Source: DATJGF01 sp035495315 (GTDB taxonomy: Bacteria > Verrucomicrobiota > Verrucomicrobiia > Limisphaerales > UBA8199). Taken from it: a stretch of 64,000 nt of DNA. Positions 35,501 to 45,618 of the stretch are shown here, in pieces (position 1 is the first letter of the stretch; each line of letters opens with the position of its first letter). Position numbers and translations under genes: made by a program. Under the pieces are notes generated by a model that was not told the DNA's origin, made no database searches, and worked only from the letters and a program-made list of their open reading frames with translations. The stretch covers positions 1-64,000 of the forward strand of contig DATJGF010000211.1 of the NCBI GenBank assembly GCA_035495315.1, given 5' to 3'.

Positions 35501-36649
35501 ATGCCCAAATTCAAATTTCCTCTCGCGTTGTTTCTTGTAGCCGCCGACGGAAGGAGGCGAATAGGAAAGTCCGGTTACCCATTTTGCCGCCACCTCACGT
35601 CGGCGGCTACGAGGCCGTTCGAAATCCTCACACGCGTTCTTTTTGTCGGCCTGGTAGCGGGAACGGCAACTGCCGCTGATTCCCAGGGAAGCCCGGCGGA
35701 CCACTTGCCGCCGTACATTACGCAGGTGACGTGGTTTGGTGAACGGGCTGACTGGTCCCACGACGGTAAGAAAATCCTTTTTCTTTCTAAGACTTTTGGA
35801 GATGCGATGGAGTTCGATCTTCAAACCAGGCGCATCCGCAACCTCACCGCGCACTATCCCCACTTCGGCTATACCCGGGCGCTTTATTTAAAGAATGGCG
35901 ACGTATTACTCTCCGGTCCGGAGGCATTCGATGCGAAGAAAACGCATGAGGCCCGGCTGCAATGCTGGCTTTATGTGCTCGACCAAAGCTTCGCCAAGCC
36001 GGCTGTCCCTCTCGGGACCAAGTGCAGTGAAGGCCCGGCCGTCTCCCGTTCTCGCATGCACATAGCCTGGACGCACGTCGCGGAGGAGTATCCCAACGAG
36101 ATGCCAGCCGGCGGTTCGCGCATGCAAGAGGCTGATATTGTCTACGAGGAAGGCCGGCCTAAATTGGCGAACCAGAGACTCATAATTGACAGCCGCGACT
36201 TGCCTTTCAAATGCACGATGGAAACGCAGAACTTTCGTCCGCCGGAGGAGAAGGAACTGACCTTTAGTGCCTACGGTTATCAAGGCACCGAGGCATGCGG
36301 TATCGATCTCGCGACAAAGAAAGTCACGAATTATTCCAACGCACCTGGACAATACGATGAGCCGGAAGGCATTTACCCCGATGGGCAATTTACACTCGTT
36401 GAGTGCGACAAACAGAATCTACAAGGTCCAAACCATGTGGATCTCTGGAAACTGAAGCTGGATGGCACCGGGTATGTCGCGCGCCTGACGCACTTCAGTG
36501 ATTATCCGGGTTACAAGGCTTCCAATCCTGTCGTGAACGACGACGGCAAATTCATTGCGTTTCAAATGGCCCAATCGCGCGACGCTGCGGGCGTGGGACA
36601 CGGTATTTTTGTGTACGATATTGAGAAGGCGGCTGCGCAAGGCAAATAA
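35501..36649 (+). CDS. secreted PD40/TolB-like beta-propeller protein (382 aa)
   Basis: WD40-like PD40 repeats are visible: ADWSHDGKKILFLSKTFGDA, then FDLQTRRIRNLTAHYPHFG, TFSAYGYQGTEACGIDLATK, EGIYPDGQFTLVECDKQN and ASNPVVNDDGKFIAFQMAQS, with the FVYDIEK ending. Proteins of this type are periplasmic propellers. The N-terminus is odd: MPKFKFPLALFL is a signal-peptide start, and FEILTRVLFVGLVAGTATA its core and cleavage region, but about 25 residues between them are encoded by a palindromic repeat element. The frame is kept open. Whether export survives is unknown; no start codon is available after the element. Confidence 0.75.
   Translation: MPKFKFPLALFLVAADGRRRIGKSGYPFCRHLTSAATRPFEILTRVLFVGLVAGTATAADSQGSPADHLPPYITQVTWFGERADWSHDGKKILFLSKTFGDAMEFDLQTRRIRNLTAHYPHFGYTRALYLKNGDVLLSGPEAFDAKKTHEARLQCWLYVLDQSFAKPAVPLGTKCSEGPAVSRSRMHIAWTHVAEEYPNEMPAGGSRMQEADIVYEEGRPKLANQRLIIDSRDLPFKCTMETQNFRPPEEKELTFSAYGYQGTEACGIDLATKKVTNYSNAPGQYDEPEGIYPDGQFTLVECDKQNLQGPNHVDLWKLKLDGTGYVARLTHFSDYPGYKASNPVVNDDGKFIAFQMAQSRDAAGVGHGIFVYDIEKAAAQGK
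35537..35610. repeat. palindromic repeat element inserted in a signal-peptide coding region
   Basis: Perfect 12-base outer arms GTAGCCGCCGAC and GTCGGCGGCTAC extend, with a few mismatches, to about 22 bases (GTAGCCGCCGACGGAAGGAG against GTAGCCGCCGACGTGAGGTG). The element covers 74 bases and, with one flanking base, 25 codons, keeping the frame. A related copy is at 59723-59834 and a possible decayed one at 32730-32831. Confidence 0.75.
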
Positions 36650-36984
36650 ATAGCTTCTTTTTCAATGTGCAGTCTCATCGTCGCGCCGTGATCTCTTGGT
36701 TCAGCAATATGAGCGCTGCCGGACAGCAATTCTATCCTTGCGACAATAATCGAGATCATCCGATTACGACGAAAACAGCCAGGGTGGTGAGGAAGCATGG
36801 AAGTCATCGGCACGGAGTGCTCCGAAGGTGCCATGGGCCAGAACGCTGGCCACCCGTCAGGGCCGTTGATGCGAAGCTCCGCGGGCTGGTCCGCAAGTTC
36901 GGCCGATGTTCAAAAGCTGACGGCGGAAGAATGGAACCAGTTTCGAGGCGCGAATTGCCAGGGCGTTGCGGTTTGGTGCTGTTT
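36650..36984. other. gene-free region between the PD40 and antiporter genes
   Basis: The neighbouring genes converge here. No intact gene or clear terminator was seen. A plus-strand phrase EEWNQFRGANCQGV at 36925-36966 resembles the opening of secreted PQQ-propeller proteins (usually WPQFRGPNGxGV) and could be a vestige, but it is too short for a firm call. Confidence 0.35.
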
Positions 36985-38415
36985 TTATTTCTTGAAAAAA
37001 ATAAGCCATACCACCAGCAGCATCGGCAGCATGAAGGGGATTGTGTATTTGGCGATATATCCCAGAAAAGTCGGCGTGTGGGCCTTTTGGTGATCGGCGA
37101 TGGCTTTGACCATAAAATTCGGTCCGTTGCCGATGTAAGTGTTGGCGCCGAAGAAGACCGCGCCGACGCTGACGGCGGTGATGTAACTGTTGAATTTGAG
37201 ATTTCCCAGCAGGTAAGCGACCTGGATTTGATCGGTGGTGACACATTTACCGACCAGGTCGGCAGCGTGATATTTCTGAAGCGCGGCGAAGGTCTGTTTG
37301 ATCTCCTCGGCATGAGCGCCGACGACACTGGCGAGGTCGGCACCCTGAGTTTGCACAAGATGATTGAGCTGAGCGATGGTGTCAGCAGAGAGGAACCGGC
37401 CAAAGGTGGCCTTCAAGAAACAGAGATAGGTGGGCGCGTTATCGAGCACACTTGAAAGGGTGCCTGAACCCCAATAGAAAAAGCCTGGCGATGCCAGTTC
37501 CAGTTTGGACGCGTTGCCTTGCAGCCAATCGAGGGCAGGCAACATTGTGCCGAATATCCCGATAAACAACACCGCAACCTCCCGAACGGGATGGAGTGTG
37601 AAGTGATTGGATTCGTGCACCGATTGACGTGTGGTGTAGTAGGAACCAATGGCCGCGCCGATCATCAGCAACTCGCGTAGAAACGGAGGCTGATGGATGA
37701 AAACCGCGCCCAGAATGACTGCCAGGAAAAGTAAGTTGCTGAGCCCTTCAAAACGCCACTGCTCATGGCCGGAGGTCAGCTCAGTTCGGACCTCTCGGGG
37801 AGCACGCGAAAAATTTCGCCGATCGACGTAGTAGAACATCAACAAGAGCATGCCGACGCCGACGGCCCACATGGGCAGACAACGCTGAACGACCCAATAA
37901 AAGGGGACGCCCATCAAATAGCCTAAAAAGAGAGGCGGATCACCGATTGGAGTGAGACATCCGCCCACATTCGAAACAACGAAAATGAAGAAAACGACAT
38001 GATGACCGGTCAGACGGTATTTGTTCATCCGCAACCAGGGGCGAATGAGGAGCATTGATGCGCCAGTGGTGCCGAGCAGATTCGAGACAATGGCCCCGAT
38101 TAGTAAAAAGGCCACATTGACGGCCGGGGTGGCTTCCCCTTTGACATTAATATGGATTCCGCCGGAAACGACGAACAGTGAGCCGATTAACGCTATGAAG
38201 CTGATGTAATCGCAGCCAACACACCAGACGCTCCCCGGGGCATGCAAAACGGCAAAGTAATAGAGCAGGACACTGGTGGCCAGGCCGCAGGCAACCTTGG
38301 CGTAATGCTTACTCCACCAATCAGAAAAGAAAAAGGGTGCGAGGGCAATCAGCGTCAACAACAGTACGAAGGGCAGCATCATCCACGGGCTGACGGGGAT
38401 CAGTTCGGTTTCCAT
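36985..38415 (-). CDS. nhaD: NhaD-like sodium:proton antiporter (476 aa)
   Basis: The protein has 11-13 predicted TM helices of the CitMHS/ArsB (ion transporter) fold: WMMLPFVLLLTLIALAPFFF, SFIALIGSLFVVSGGIHINV, ALLIGAIVSNLLGTTGASML-like segment (VAFLLIGAIVSNLLGTTGAS), FVVSNVGGCLTPIGDPPLFL and VGAVFFGANTYIGNGPNFMV. The GCLTPIGDPPLFLGYLMGVPF and NYIGNGPN-type motifs match NhaD-type Na+/H+ antiporters of chlamydiae and relatives. The ATG at 38415 (METELIPVSPW) is preferred to the longer frame. It follows the PII gene on the same strand after about 110 bases; a functional tie to nitrogen control is not established. Confidence 0.85.
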   Translation of the reverse strand: METELIPVSPWMMLPFVLLLTLIALAPFFFSDWWSKHYAKVACGLATSVLLYYFAVLHAPGSVWCVGCDYISFIALIGSLFVVSGGIHINVKGEATPAVNVAFLLIGAIVSNLLGTTGASMLLIRPWLRMNKYRLTGHHVVFFIFVVSNVGGCLTPIGDPPLFLGYLMGVPFYWVVQRCLPMWAVGVGMLLLMFYYVDRRNFSRAPREVRTELTSGHEQWRFEGLSNLLFLAVILGAVFIHQPPFLRELLMIGAAIGSYYTTRQSVHESNHFTLHPVREVAVLFIGIFGTMLPALDWLQGNASKLELASPGFFYWGSGTLSSVLDNAPTYLCFLKATFGRFLSADTIAQLNHLVQTQGADLASVVGAHAEEIKQTFAALQKYHAADLVGKCVTTDQIQVAYLLGNLKFNSYITAVSVGAVFFGANTYIGNGPNFMVKAIADHQKAHTPTFLGYIAKYTIPFMLPMLLVVWLIFFKK

Positions 38416-38526
38416 ATTTTCACGAGCAGAGACGCAAGCAATACGGCGTGGAGCGCTTTGCAACGATCCACGCCTTAGAAAACCGTGTAGGTTTCGGCAA
38501 ACGGTTACACGGACACACTTTCAGGA

Positions 38527-38865
38527 TCAGACTGCCTTTTCACCTTTTTCTTCGGTGCGGATGCGAATGGCCTCATCAACGCTAGTGACGAATATCTTCC
38601 CGTCACCGATCTTGTTGGTCTTTGCAGCCGAAACAATCGCGTCGATCGCGCGGTCGAGGATGTCGTCGGCCAGGACGATCTCGAGTTTGATTTTCGGTAA
38701 AAAATCGACCGTATATTCGCTGCCGCGGTAGATTTCGGTGTGACCGCGTTGCCGTCCAAAGCCTTTCACCTCGGTCACAGTCATGCCGTCAATCCCGACC
38801 TCGGCGAGGGCTTCTTTGACCTCCTCTAACTTGAATGGTTTGATGATGGCGTCAATTTTCTTCAT
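38527..38865 (-). CDS. glnK: PII-family nitrogen regulator
   Basis: Complete 112-residue PII: MKKIDAIIKPFKLEEVKEAL, VTEVKGFGRQRGHTEIYRGS, the T-loop with the modifiable Tyr51 (EYTVDFLPKIKLE), and the C-terminal signature GKIFVTSVDEAIRIRTEEKG. PII proteins sense 2-oxoglutarate and ATP/ADP and control ammonium channels and glutamine synthetase; the T-loop Tyr suggests uridylylation by GlnD. Co-location with amt favours GlnK over GlnB. It is separated from amt by a small membrane-protein gene whose stop lies 9 bases upstream. Confidence 0.95.
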   Translation of the reverse strand: MKKIDAIIKPFKLEEVKEALAEVGIDGMTVTEVKGFGRQRGHTEIYRGSEYTVDFLPKIKLEIVLADDILDRAIDAIVSAAKTNKIGDGKIFVTSVDEAIRIRTEEKGEKAV

Positions 38866-38874
38866 AATGGGTGG

Positions 38875-39204
38875 TTAGTGAGTTTCAGACAAGCGTTGGC
38901 GGAGTTGGAGAAAAAGCATGGCGCCATAACCGGCGAGGACGCCGCCGGAAACCCACCATTGATAGCCATTGGTGAAAAGCAATGGACAGACCACTTGAAC
39001 GATTGCCAGTGCCACCAGCAGATAGCCGACCCGACGCATTGAACCCGGCATCACGGCCCAGACATTCTCGAGCTTGCCGGATTGGACCAGCCGCTGGTGC
39101 CGCCGTGAGGCGAGCGTCTGTAATTTGCCGAACGAAAGTCCGATGACGACGCCGGCGAGGGCGGCGGTCAGGGACCAAACGAGCGGTAATATTTGAGTTT
39201 GCAT
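38875..39204 (-). CDS. small membrane protein between amt and glnK (109 aa)
   Basis: Three TM helices are predicted: ILPLVWSLTAALAGVVIGLS, VGYLLVALAIVQVVCPLLFT and WWVSGGVLAGYGAMLFLQL. A basic cytoplasmic loop with LASRRHQRLVQSGKLENVW separates the first two. No family is recognised. Its spacing of 66 bases behind amt and 9 before glnK argues for a single operon, so it may be an accessory of the ammonium channel or of its PII control, but that is inference. Confidence 0.7.
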   Translation of the reverse strand: MQTQILPLVWSLTAALAGVVIGLSFGKLQTLASRRHQRLVQSGKLENVWAVMPGSMRRVGYLLVALAIVQVVCPLLFTNGYQWWVSGGVLAGYGAMLFLQLRQRLSETH

Positions 39205-39270
39205 GAGATTATTATTGGATGGCGGTGGCTGCGTGCACTCGGGCGCACGCAGCCCACCGCAGCGATTTGT

Positions 39271-41091
39271 TTAGGCTTTCGCCATTGACGGCATGGAGGT
39301 TTTAACCGAGACGTGCTGGCCTTTGGGCATCGGCGTTTCGGATTGTTTATCCATTACAAAGCCGGAGTAGCCGGGGATACCCATTTCTGGAAGATCGAGG
39401 CCCTCAATTTCGACTTCCTGACTAACACGGTTACCGACGAGTTTCTCAGCGATGAAATAGGCGACGATGGCGAGCACCGACAGAGTGATGAAGCATGTCG
39501 TGACGCCAATGGTCTCGGCGATCAATTGCTTGAGGCCGCCGCCGTAGAACAGGCCGGTAACGTTGCCTGAGACCCCATTGTAGCCGTCACCGTAGGTGCC
39601 ATCGGCGAACAAGCCGAGTGAGAGACAACCCCAGGCACCATTGACGCCATGCACTGAAATCGCTCCGACGGGGTCATCAATCCCGATACGGTCGAAGAAG
39701 AAGACGGATTCAACCACGAGGATTCCGGAGATCGCACCGAGAATGCTGGCGCCCCCCGCGCTGACGAAGGCGCAAGGGCAGGTGATAGCCACCAGGCCTG
39801 CCAGCATGCCGTTACACATCATCGACGGATCCGGTTTCTTAGTTCGCACCCACCACATCCACAGAGTGGCAGCCAAAGCGCCAGTCGCCGAAGCGAGCAT
39901 GGTGTTTACGGCGACCACGGAGATGCGCAGGTCGGTCCCGGCGAGAGTTGAGCCCGGGTTGAAACCGAACCAACCGAAGGCAAGGATGAATGTACCAAGC
40001 ATTACCATCGGGATGTTGTGGGCGACAATCGGGTGAACCAGTTTCCCGTGGGCGTCGTACTTGCCGAACCGCGGACCAATCAACCAGGCAAAGATCAGGC
40101 CAATAACACCACCTTGCATATGGACGACTGAGGAGCCGGCGAAGTCGACGTGACCATGCCCTAATCCGAAGTTGGTGCCCAACTGAGAAAGCCAGCCACC
40201 GCCCCAAACCCAATTGCCGAAAATCGGATACATGAACGTGCCGATGCAGCAACCGTAGATCATGAAAGCAGAGAACTTCCATCGCTCAGCCGCTGCACCG
40301 GTCGGAATGGTCGCGGTGGTATCCATGAAGACCATTTGAAAGAGGAACAGCGCAAAGGCGGCGGTGTCGTAGCCGACGCCCTGGAGCAGGAAACCTTTAT
40401 GCCCCAATAAACCAAACGGCTTGCCGAACAGGTTGATCGTCCATTCTCCGTTGAGTCCGCCGTAATTGCCCATAGTGGCTATCGGCCCAAGACCGCCGAA
40501 CATGAAGGCAAAACCGCAGAGGTAAAAGCCCAGCATGCCCATGGGATAAATCATAAAGTTCATCGACATGGTATGGCTCGAGTTTTTGGCCCGACACAAG
40601 CCTGTCTCAACGAGGGCAAAACCGGCTTGCATGAACATCACCAGAAATCCGGTGACGAGCGTCCACATGAAGTTAATGGCAACGCGGTTATGGCCGACCG
40701 AATCGGAAAGCTTGACAGCCAAGGGCTCGATCTTGGCCTGGGCGAGATAATCGTCGTAGGCCTTCTTGGCTTCCGCGTAGGTTTTTACCTTGGCGGCGTC
40801 TTTCTTATCGTCGTCACTTAGGTCTGCCGGCGCACTTACCACGAAAGGTCCATTCGGCGCTTGCGCGTCGGATGAAAGTCCCGTTGTGGTGCCTGCGGGA
40901 TCGGGTTTTGGCCCCGTATCTGTTGGCGGCGCTGCCGCGTTCGTGCTGGGGGCAGGCGCGTTGGTGTCCGCGGCCATGGAATTGGTATCCTGAGCCCGCG
41001 CCAGCCAGATGGTAGTGAGCAGAAGTGCAGCGCACGCCACGACGAACCTCCGGGGAATCAATCGCGGCCATAGTTTTGATTTTAGCTTCAT
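39271..41091 (-). CDS. amt: ammonium transporter with long N-terminal extension (606 aa)
   Basis: The transport domain starts near residue 139 (AINFMWTLVTGFLVMFMQAG) and has the expected Amt signatures: FALVETGLCRAKN, YGCCIGTFMYPIFGNWVWGGGWL, FAGSSVVHMQGGVIGLI with a pore His, and GVNGAWGCLSLGLFADG with the second His region. The C-terminal tail (IPGYSGFVMDKQ) is the PII-interacting region. Upstream of the domain lie a signal peptide (FVVACAALLLTTIWLARAQ) and about 100 Pro/Thr/Ala-rich, then charged residues that most Amt proteins lack. The gene heads the amt-membrane protein-glnK operon. Confidence 0.95.
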   Translation of the reverse strand: MKLKSKLWPRLIPRRFVVACAALLLTTIWLARAQDTNSMAADTNAPAPSTNAAAPPTDTGPKPDPAGTTTGLSSDAQAPNGPFVVSAPADLSDDDKKDAAKVKTYAEAKKAYDDYLAQAKIEPLAVKLSDSVGHNRVAINFMWTLVTGFLVMFMQAGFALVETGLCRAKNSSHTMSMNFMIYPMGMLGFYLCGFAFMFGGLGPIATMGNYGGLNGEWTINLFGKPFGLLGHKGFLLQGVGYDTAAFALFLFQMVFMDTTATIPTGAAAERWKFSAFMIYGCCIGTFMYPIFGNWVWGGGWLSQLGTNFGLGHGHVDFAGSSVVHMQGGVIGLIFAWLIGPRFGKYDAHGKLVHPIVAHNIPMVMLGTFILAFGWFGFNPGSTLAGTDLRISVVAVNTMLASATGALAATLWMWWVRTKKPDPSMMCNGMLAGLVAITCPCAFVSAGGASILGAISGILVVESVFFFDRIGIDDPVGAISVHGVNGAWGCLSLGLFADGTYGDGYNGVSGNVTGLFYGGGLKQLIAETIGVTTCFITLSVLAIVAYFIAEKLVGNRVSQEVEIEGLDLPEMGIPGYSGFVMDKQSETPMPKGQHVSVKTSMPSMAKA

Positions 41092-41261
41092 GATTGGATT
41101 GTGCTTTTAACGAGTTTAGGTGATGCGGGAGCGGACTCGCGTCGCCGCCACAGGTAACGGGCAGGTGTGGGACCCTTGCGGAGGGGTGTTGTTTTTTAGC
41201 GCCACTTCAGGGCGAGCTCGGGTTGCTTTGGACGGGTACCAAACCATCAAAGGACGACGCA

Positions 41262-41277
41262 AGCACAGGCAGTGCCA
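41262..41277 (-). promoter_or_regulatory. sigma-54-like promoter upstream of amt
   Basis: On the minus strand, TGGCAC (41277-41272) is followed after five bases by GTGC, giving GG and GC dinucleotides at the correct -24/-12 spacing; only one base departs from the TGGCAC-N5-TTGC consensus. Transcription would start about 160 bases before the amt ATG. Nitrogen-regulated amt-glnK operons are often sigma-54/NtrC controlled, which raises the likelihood. No NtrC enhancer (TGCACC-type) was seen, and the rest of 41092-41499 holds no gene. Confidence 0.45.
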
Positions 41278-41499
41278 CCACGTCGCGGGGTCCTATTTCC
41301 CCTTGATTTTGCCGGATTTTCAGCCTCGCTGGCGGCAAAGGCGCCGATCAGCGGCAGGTGCGGAAGTGGTGATGAGGTGTTCGAAATTGTACAGCTTGGT
41401 CAGAATTAAAAAACCATTAAAGGGGATAGGCGTTGCCCGAAGTGGCAGTCCAGATCTACCAATCCAACAGCACCGAAAGGTTTGACCCATCAGTTCACA

Positions 41500-43092
<1,593 letters not shown>

Positions 43093-43382
43093 AAAAAATC
43101 TGGTTTAAGTTATAGAATTATTTCCTCTCTGTTGCCGGAATGCACATAATGCAGCGTCTCTGGGACGCGCCGAAAGCGGCAACCCGCGAAGGCGGAAAGA
43201 GAATCTAAGGCGGAGTGGGCAGACAGCAGGTCGCAACACGCGGCGTAGAAAACAGCGCGGCGTAAACTCGGCTATCTGTGGCAATCTGCATTGGTGGAAA
43301 ACTAACACACAGGCTGGCTGAGGTAAAGCGAGGCTTAGCCGGGAGAAGTAGTAATGCGCTCGAGGGCCCCTCTCATTAATAC

Positions 43383-43540
43383 CCCGCTTCAGCGGGTACT
43401 GACGTGACGTACATTCGTTCCAACCGCTTCATTCAGCGGTTTCCTCAAGAACCGCGTGACCGCGTAAACCGCCGATAAACCGCTAAATTCAGCGGTTCGA
43501 ATCGGCCTGCGCGCCCCACCCCAGCTGAAAAGCTGGGGGT
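43383..43540. repeat. array of four short hairpins
   Basis: Four consecutive stem-loops lie within 160 bases of the gap between prfC and an oxidoreductase gene: CCCGC/GCGGG (43383-43396); AACCGCT/AGCGGTT (43422-43441); AACCGCT/AGCGGTT again (43478-43497, both with an ATTC-containing loop); and CCCCAGCT/AGCTGGGG (43519-43538). The two middle ones share the motif AACCGCT-N6-AGCGGTT. No gene was recognised in 43093-43735. They may be REP-like elements or structured RNA. Confidence 0.65.
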
Positions 43541-43725
43541 TAATGACATGTGGACATGCGAGGGTAAGTGCATGGATGGGAGTATATCCGGCCTTCAGTT
43601 CGCCTTTTCAATTCGAAGCGGGGACAGTGCCAAGTGCCTGATAAAGCTTGTTTGGGCGATATCGGCAGCTTAATAAGAGAGCGCAATGCAGATCCAAAAC
43701 TGCAAGACTGAATCAAACCCGCATT

Positions 43726-43734
43726 CCCCCCCCC
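43726..43734 (+). repeat. homopolymeric C9 tract just before a start codon
   Basis: Nine C residues end one base before the ATG of the Gfo/Idh/MocA oxidoreductase gene, where a Shine-Dalgarno would be expected. Such tracts are prone to slippage; a length change would alter the leader, not the frame. Confidence 0.6.
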
Positions 43735-43735
43735 A

Positions 43736-45070
43736 ATGAAAACGCTCTCTCGCCGGCGATTCCTGACGCAAACCACTCTGGCTACAGGTCTGACTCCACT
43801 GGTGCTTTCCGGCTTGAGTTCACCATTTATTCGTTCGGCTCGCGCCGGAGAACCTGCCGTCAGCGAAAAAGTGCGTCTCGGGCTCATCGGGGCCGGGGGG
43901 ATGGGTTGCGGGGATCTCGAGTGCTTCTTTTTGAACCCCGAAGTTGACTGCGTCGCGGTTTGCGACGTCGACGATTCGCATATCGCCAAGGCGTCGGAAA
44001 TCTGCCAGCAGAAGCGCAACCGGAAGCCGGACACGGCCAAAGATTTTCGTCGAATATTAGACCGCAAAGACGTCGATGTGGTGCTGATAGCGACTCCGGA
44101 CCACTGGCACGCCCTGCCGACCGTTCTGGCCTGCCAGGCGGGCAAGGATGTCTATGTCGAGAAGCCGCTGGCCAAAAGTATCGCCGAAGGACGAGCGATG
44201 GTCGAAGCAACGCGCCGTCACAATCGGGTAGCGCAGATGGGTTCTCAATGGCGAAGTTGTCCTCATATCATCGAGGCCGGAGAGTTTATCCGGTCCGGCA
44301 AGTTGGGGAAGGTTAGCCTGGTGCGTGGTTGGGCATATCTTGATTGGCTGCCGACTATCGGCAAGCCAGCTGACTGTGCGCCGCCAGCAGGTGTGGATTA
44401 CGATTTTTGGCTCGGTCCGGCCCCAAAACACGCGTTCAACCCAAACCGGTTTCATTTTAACTTCCGCTGGTTCTGGGACTATGCCGGAGGCTTGATGACG
44501 GATTGGGGCGTCCATCTGATTAATATGATGCTGATGGGGATGGGGCCCGAACCCCCGAAGAGTGCTTTCTCAACCGGCGGGAAGTTTGTCTTTGATGACA
44601 ATTCCGAAACTCCCGATTCGCAAATCACCGTTTATGAGTTCCCGAGCTACATGCTGGTTTGGGAGCACAAGGCGGGTTTGAACAACGGCCTCAATAACCG
44701 CAGTTGGGGTATCGAATGGAATGGAACCGAAGGCACGATCATCCTCAACGATGAAGGCTGGGAAATTCGCACGGAACGAAAGCCGGCCAATCTGGATTCG
44801 GTAAAGAAACCGGGGAGCGGCGATCCGCGCCCGGCACATGTGCGAAATTTCCTCGATTGCGTGAAGTCCCGCCACCAACCGGCACTAAACCTCGAAGTCG
44901 GCCACCACGTATCAACCGTGGCGCACCTGGGCAATATCGCCTACCGGACGGGCCGGAAAGTGGTTTGGGATGCCAAACAGGAACGCGTGGTTGATGATGC
45001 TTCGGCCAACAAACTCGTGAGCACGACGTACCGCAAGCCGTGGTCGCTGCCCTATCTGAGGCAGGCTTAG
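43736..45070 (+). CDS. Tat-exported Gfo/Idh/MocA-family oxidoreductase (444 aa)
   Basis: The N-terminus MKTLSRRRFLTQTTLATGLT carries a twin-arginine signal (SRRRFLT). The Rossmann domain follows: VRLGLIGAGGMGCGDLECFF, DVDVVLIATPDHWHALPTVL, and VYVEKPLAKSIAEGRAMVEA with the EKP motif typical of the family. The C-terminal substrate domain includes WFWDYAGGLMTDWGVHLINM with the conserved Asp/His. NAD(P)-linked sugar or inositol oxidation is the common activity; export in this phylum points to periplasmic sugar handling, as in GH-rich verrucomicrobia. A gutted glycoside hydrolase lies next to it. Confidence 0.93.
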   Translation: MKTLSRRRFLTQTTLATGLTPLVLSGLSSPFIRSARAGEPAVSEKVRLGLIGAGGMGCGDLECFFLNPEVDCVAVCDVDDSHIAKASEICQQKRNRKPDTAKDFRRILDRKDVDVVLIATPDHWHALPTVLACQAGKDVYVEKPLAKSIAEGRAMVEATRRHNRVAQMGSQWRSCPHIIEAGEFIRSGKLGKVSLVRGWAYLDWLPTIGKPADCAPPAGVDYDFWLGPAPKHAFNPNRFHFNFRWFWDYAGGLMTDWGVHLINMMLMGMGPEPPKSAFSTGGKFVFDDNSETPDSQITVYEFPSYMLVWEHKAGLNNGLNNRSWGIEWNGTEGTIILNDEGWEIRTERKPANLDSVKKPGSGDPRPAHVRNFLDCVKSRHQPALNLEVGHHVSTVAHLGNIAYRTGRKVVWDAKQERVVDDASANKLVSTTYRKPWSLPYLRQA

Positions 45071-45111
45071 AACCGATCTCTAAATGGGAGCGCGCGGCCG
45101 GCGGTCGCGCC

Positions 45112-45545
45112 CTACCTGGAGGTCCAATCTGCGAGAAAGGCCTGTAAGTAGTGTTGGCGAAATTCTTTTCCCGCCTGGGCACTGGTGACGCAAGCATCCC
45201 AATCCAGCACGGGGCGCGAACCGATTTTTGGGGGTGCGATCGGCTCTCCTTTCAGCGCCCCTGCCAGGCTTTGGAAAGCTTTACCCCACTCCTTAATGGC
45301 TCCATCCGCGCGCACCAACCCGGTTAGCTCGCTGCAATCACCAGCCTCAGGCTGATCATAAAATCCCCAATTCAACCAGCCCACGGCAAAACCTTTCGAG
45401 GTCTCTTGGCGATGACAATCTTCGGCAGCGCGTTCGTGGGAACTTCTGCGCCGAGGGCAGTAGATGCCGTCGCAAGAATGACGCGCGACGTCGCGCAAAA
45501 AACAAGCAGTTTGAAACTCAGCGAACGCAGCTCGCGTAACCCCAC
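45112..45545 (-). pseudogene. glycoside hydrolase remnant with internal deletion and frameshift
   Basis: On the minus strand one frame gives what looks like the N-terminus of a secreted hydrolase (LSFKLLVFCATSRVILATAS, TALGAEVPTNALPKIVIAK) and then stops. Another frame picks up at once with a C-terminal part: TSKGFAVGWLNWGFYDQPEA, GDCSELTGLVRADGAIKEWG, KAFQSLAGALKG, up to a stop at 45112. The WLNWGFYD and TGLVRADG-IKEWGKAF phrases are typical of cellulase/beta-galactosidase-like (GH5 or GH42-type) enzymes. The whole central barrel is missing. It lies between an oxidoreductase gene and mutL. Confidence 0.65.
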
Positions 45546-45618
45546 ACTGGCGTTCGTTTGCCCCCTCTCTCCTTCCCGAAACGAGGCAGCAGGACCCATT
45601 ATTTTGCCTTTGTGTTGC

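Noticed and set aside
43380..43540. CRISPR array
   Set aside because: The repeats are short hairpins of different sequence with irregular spacing, and no cas gene is in the window.
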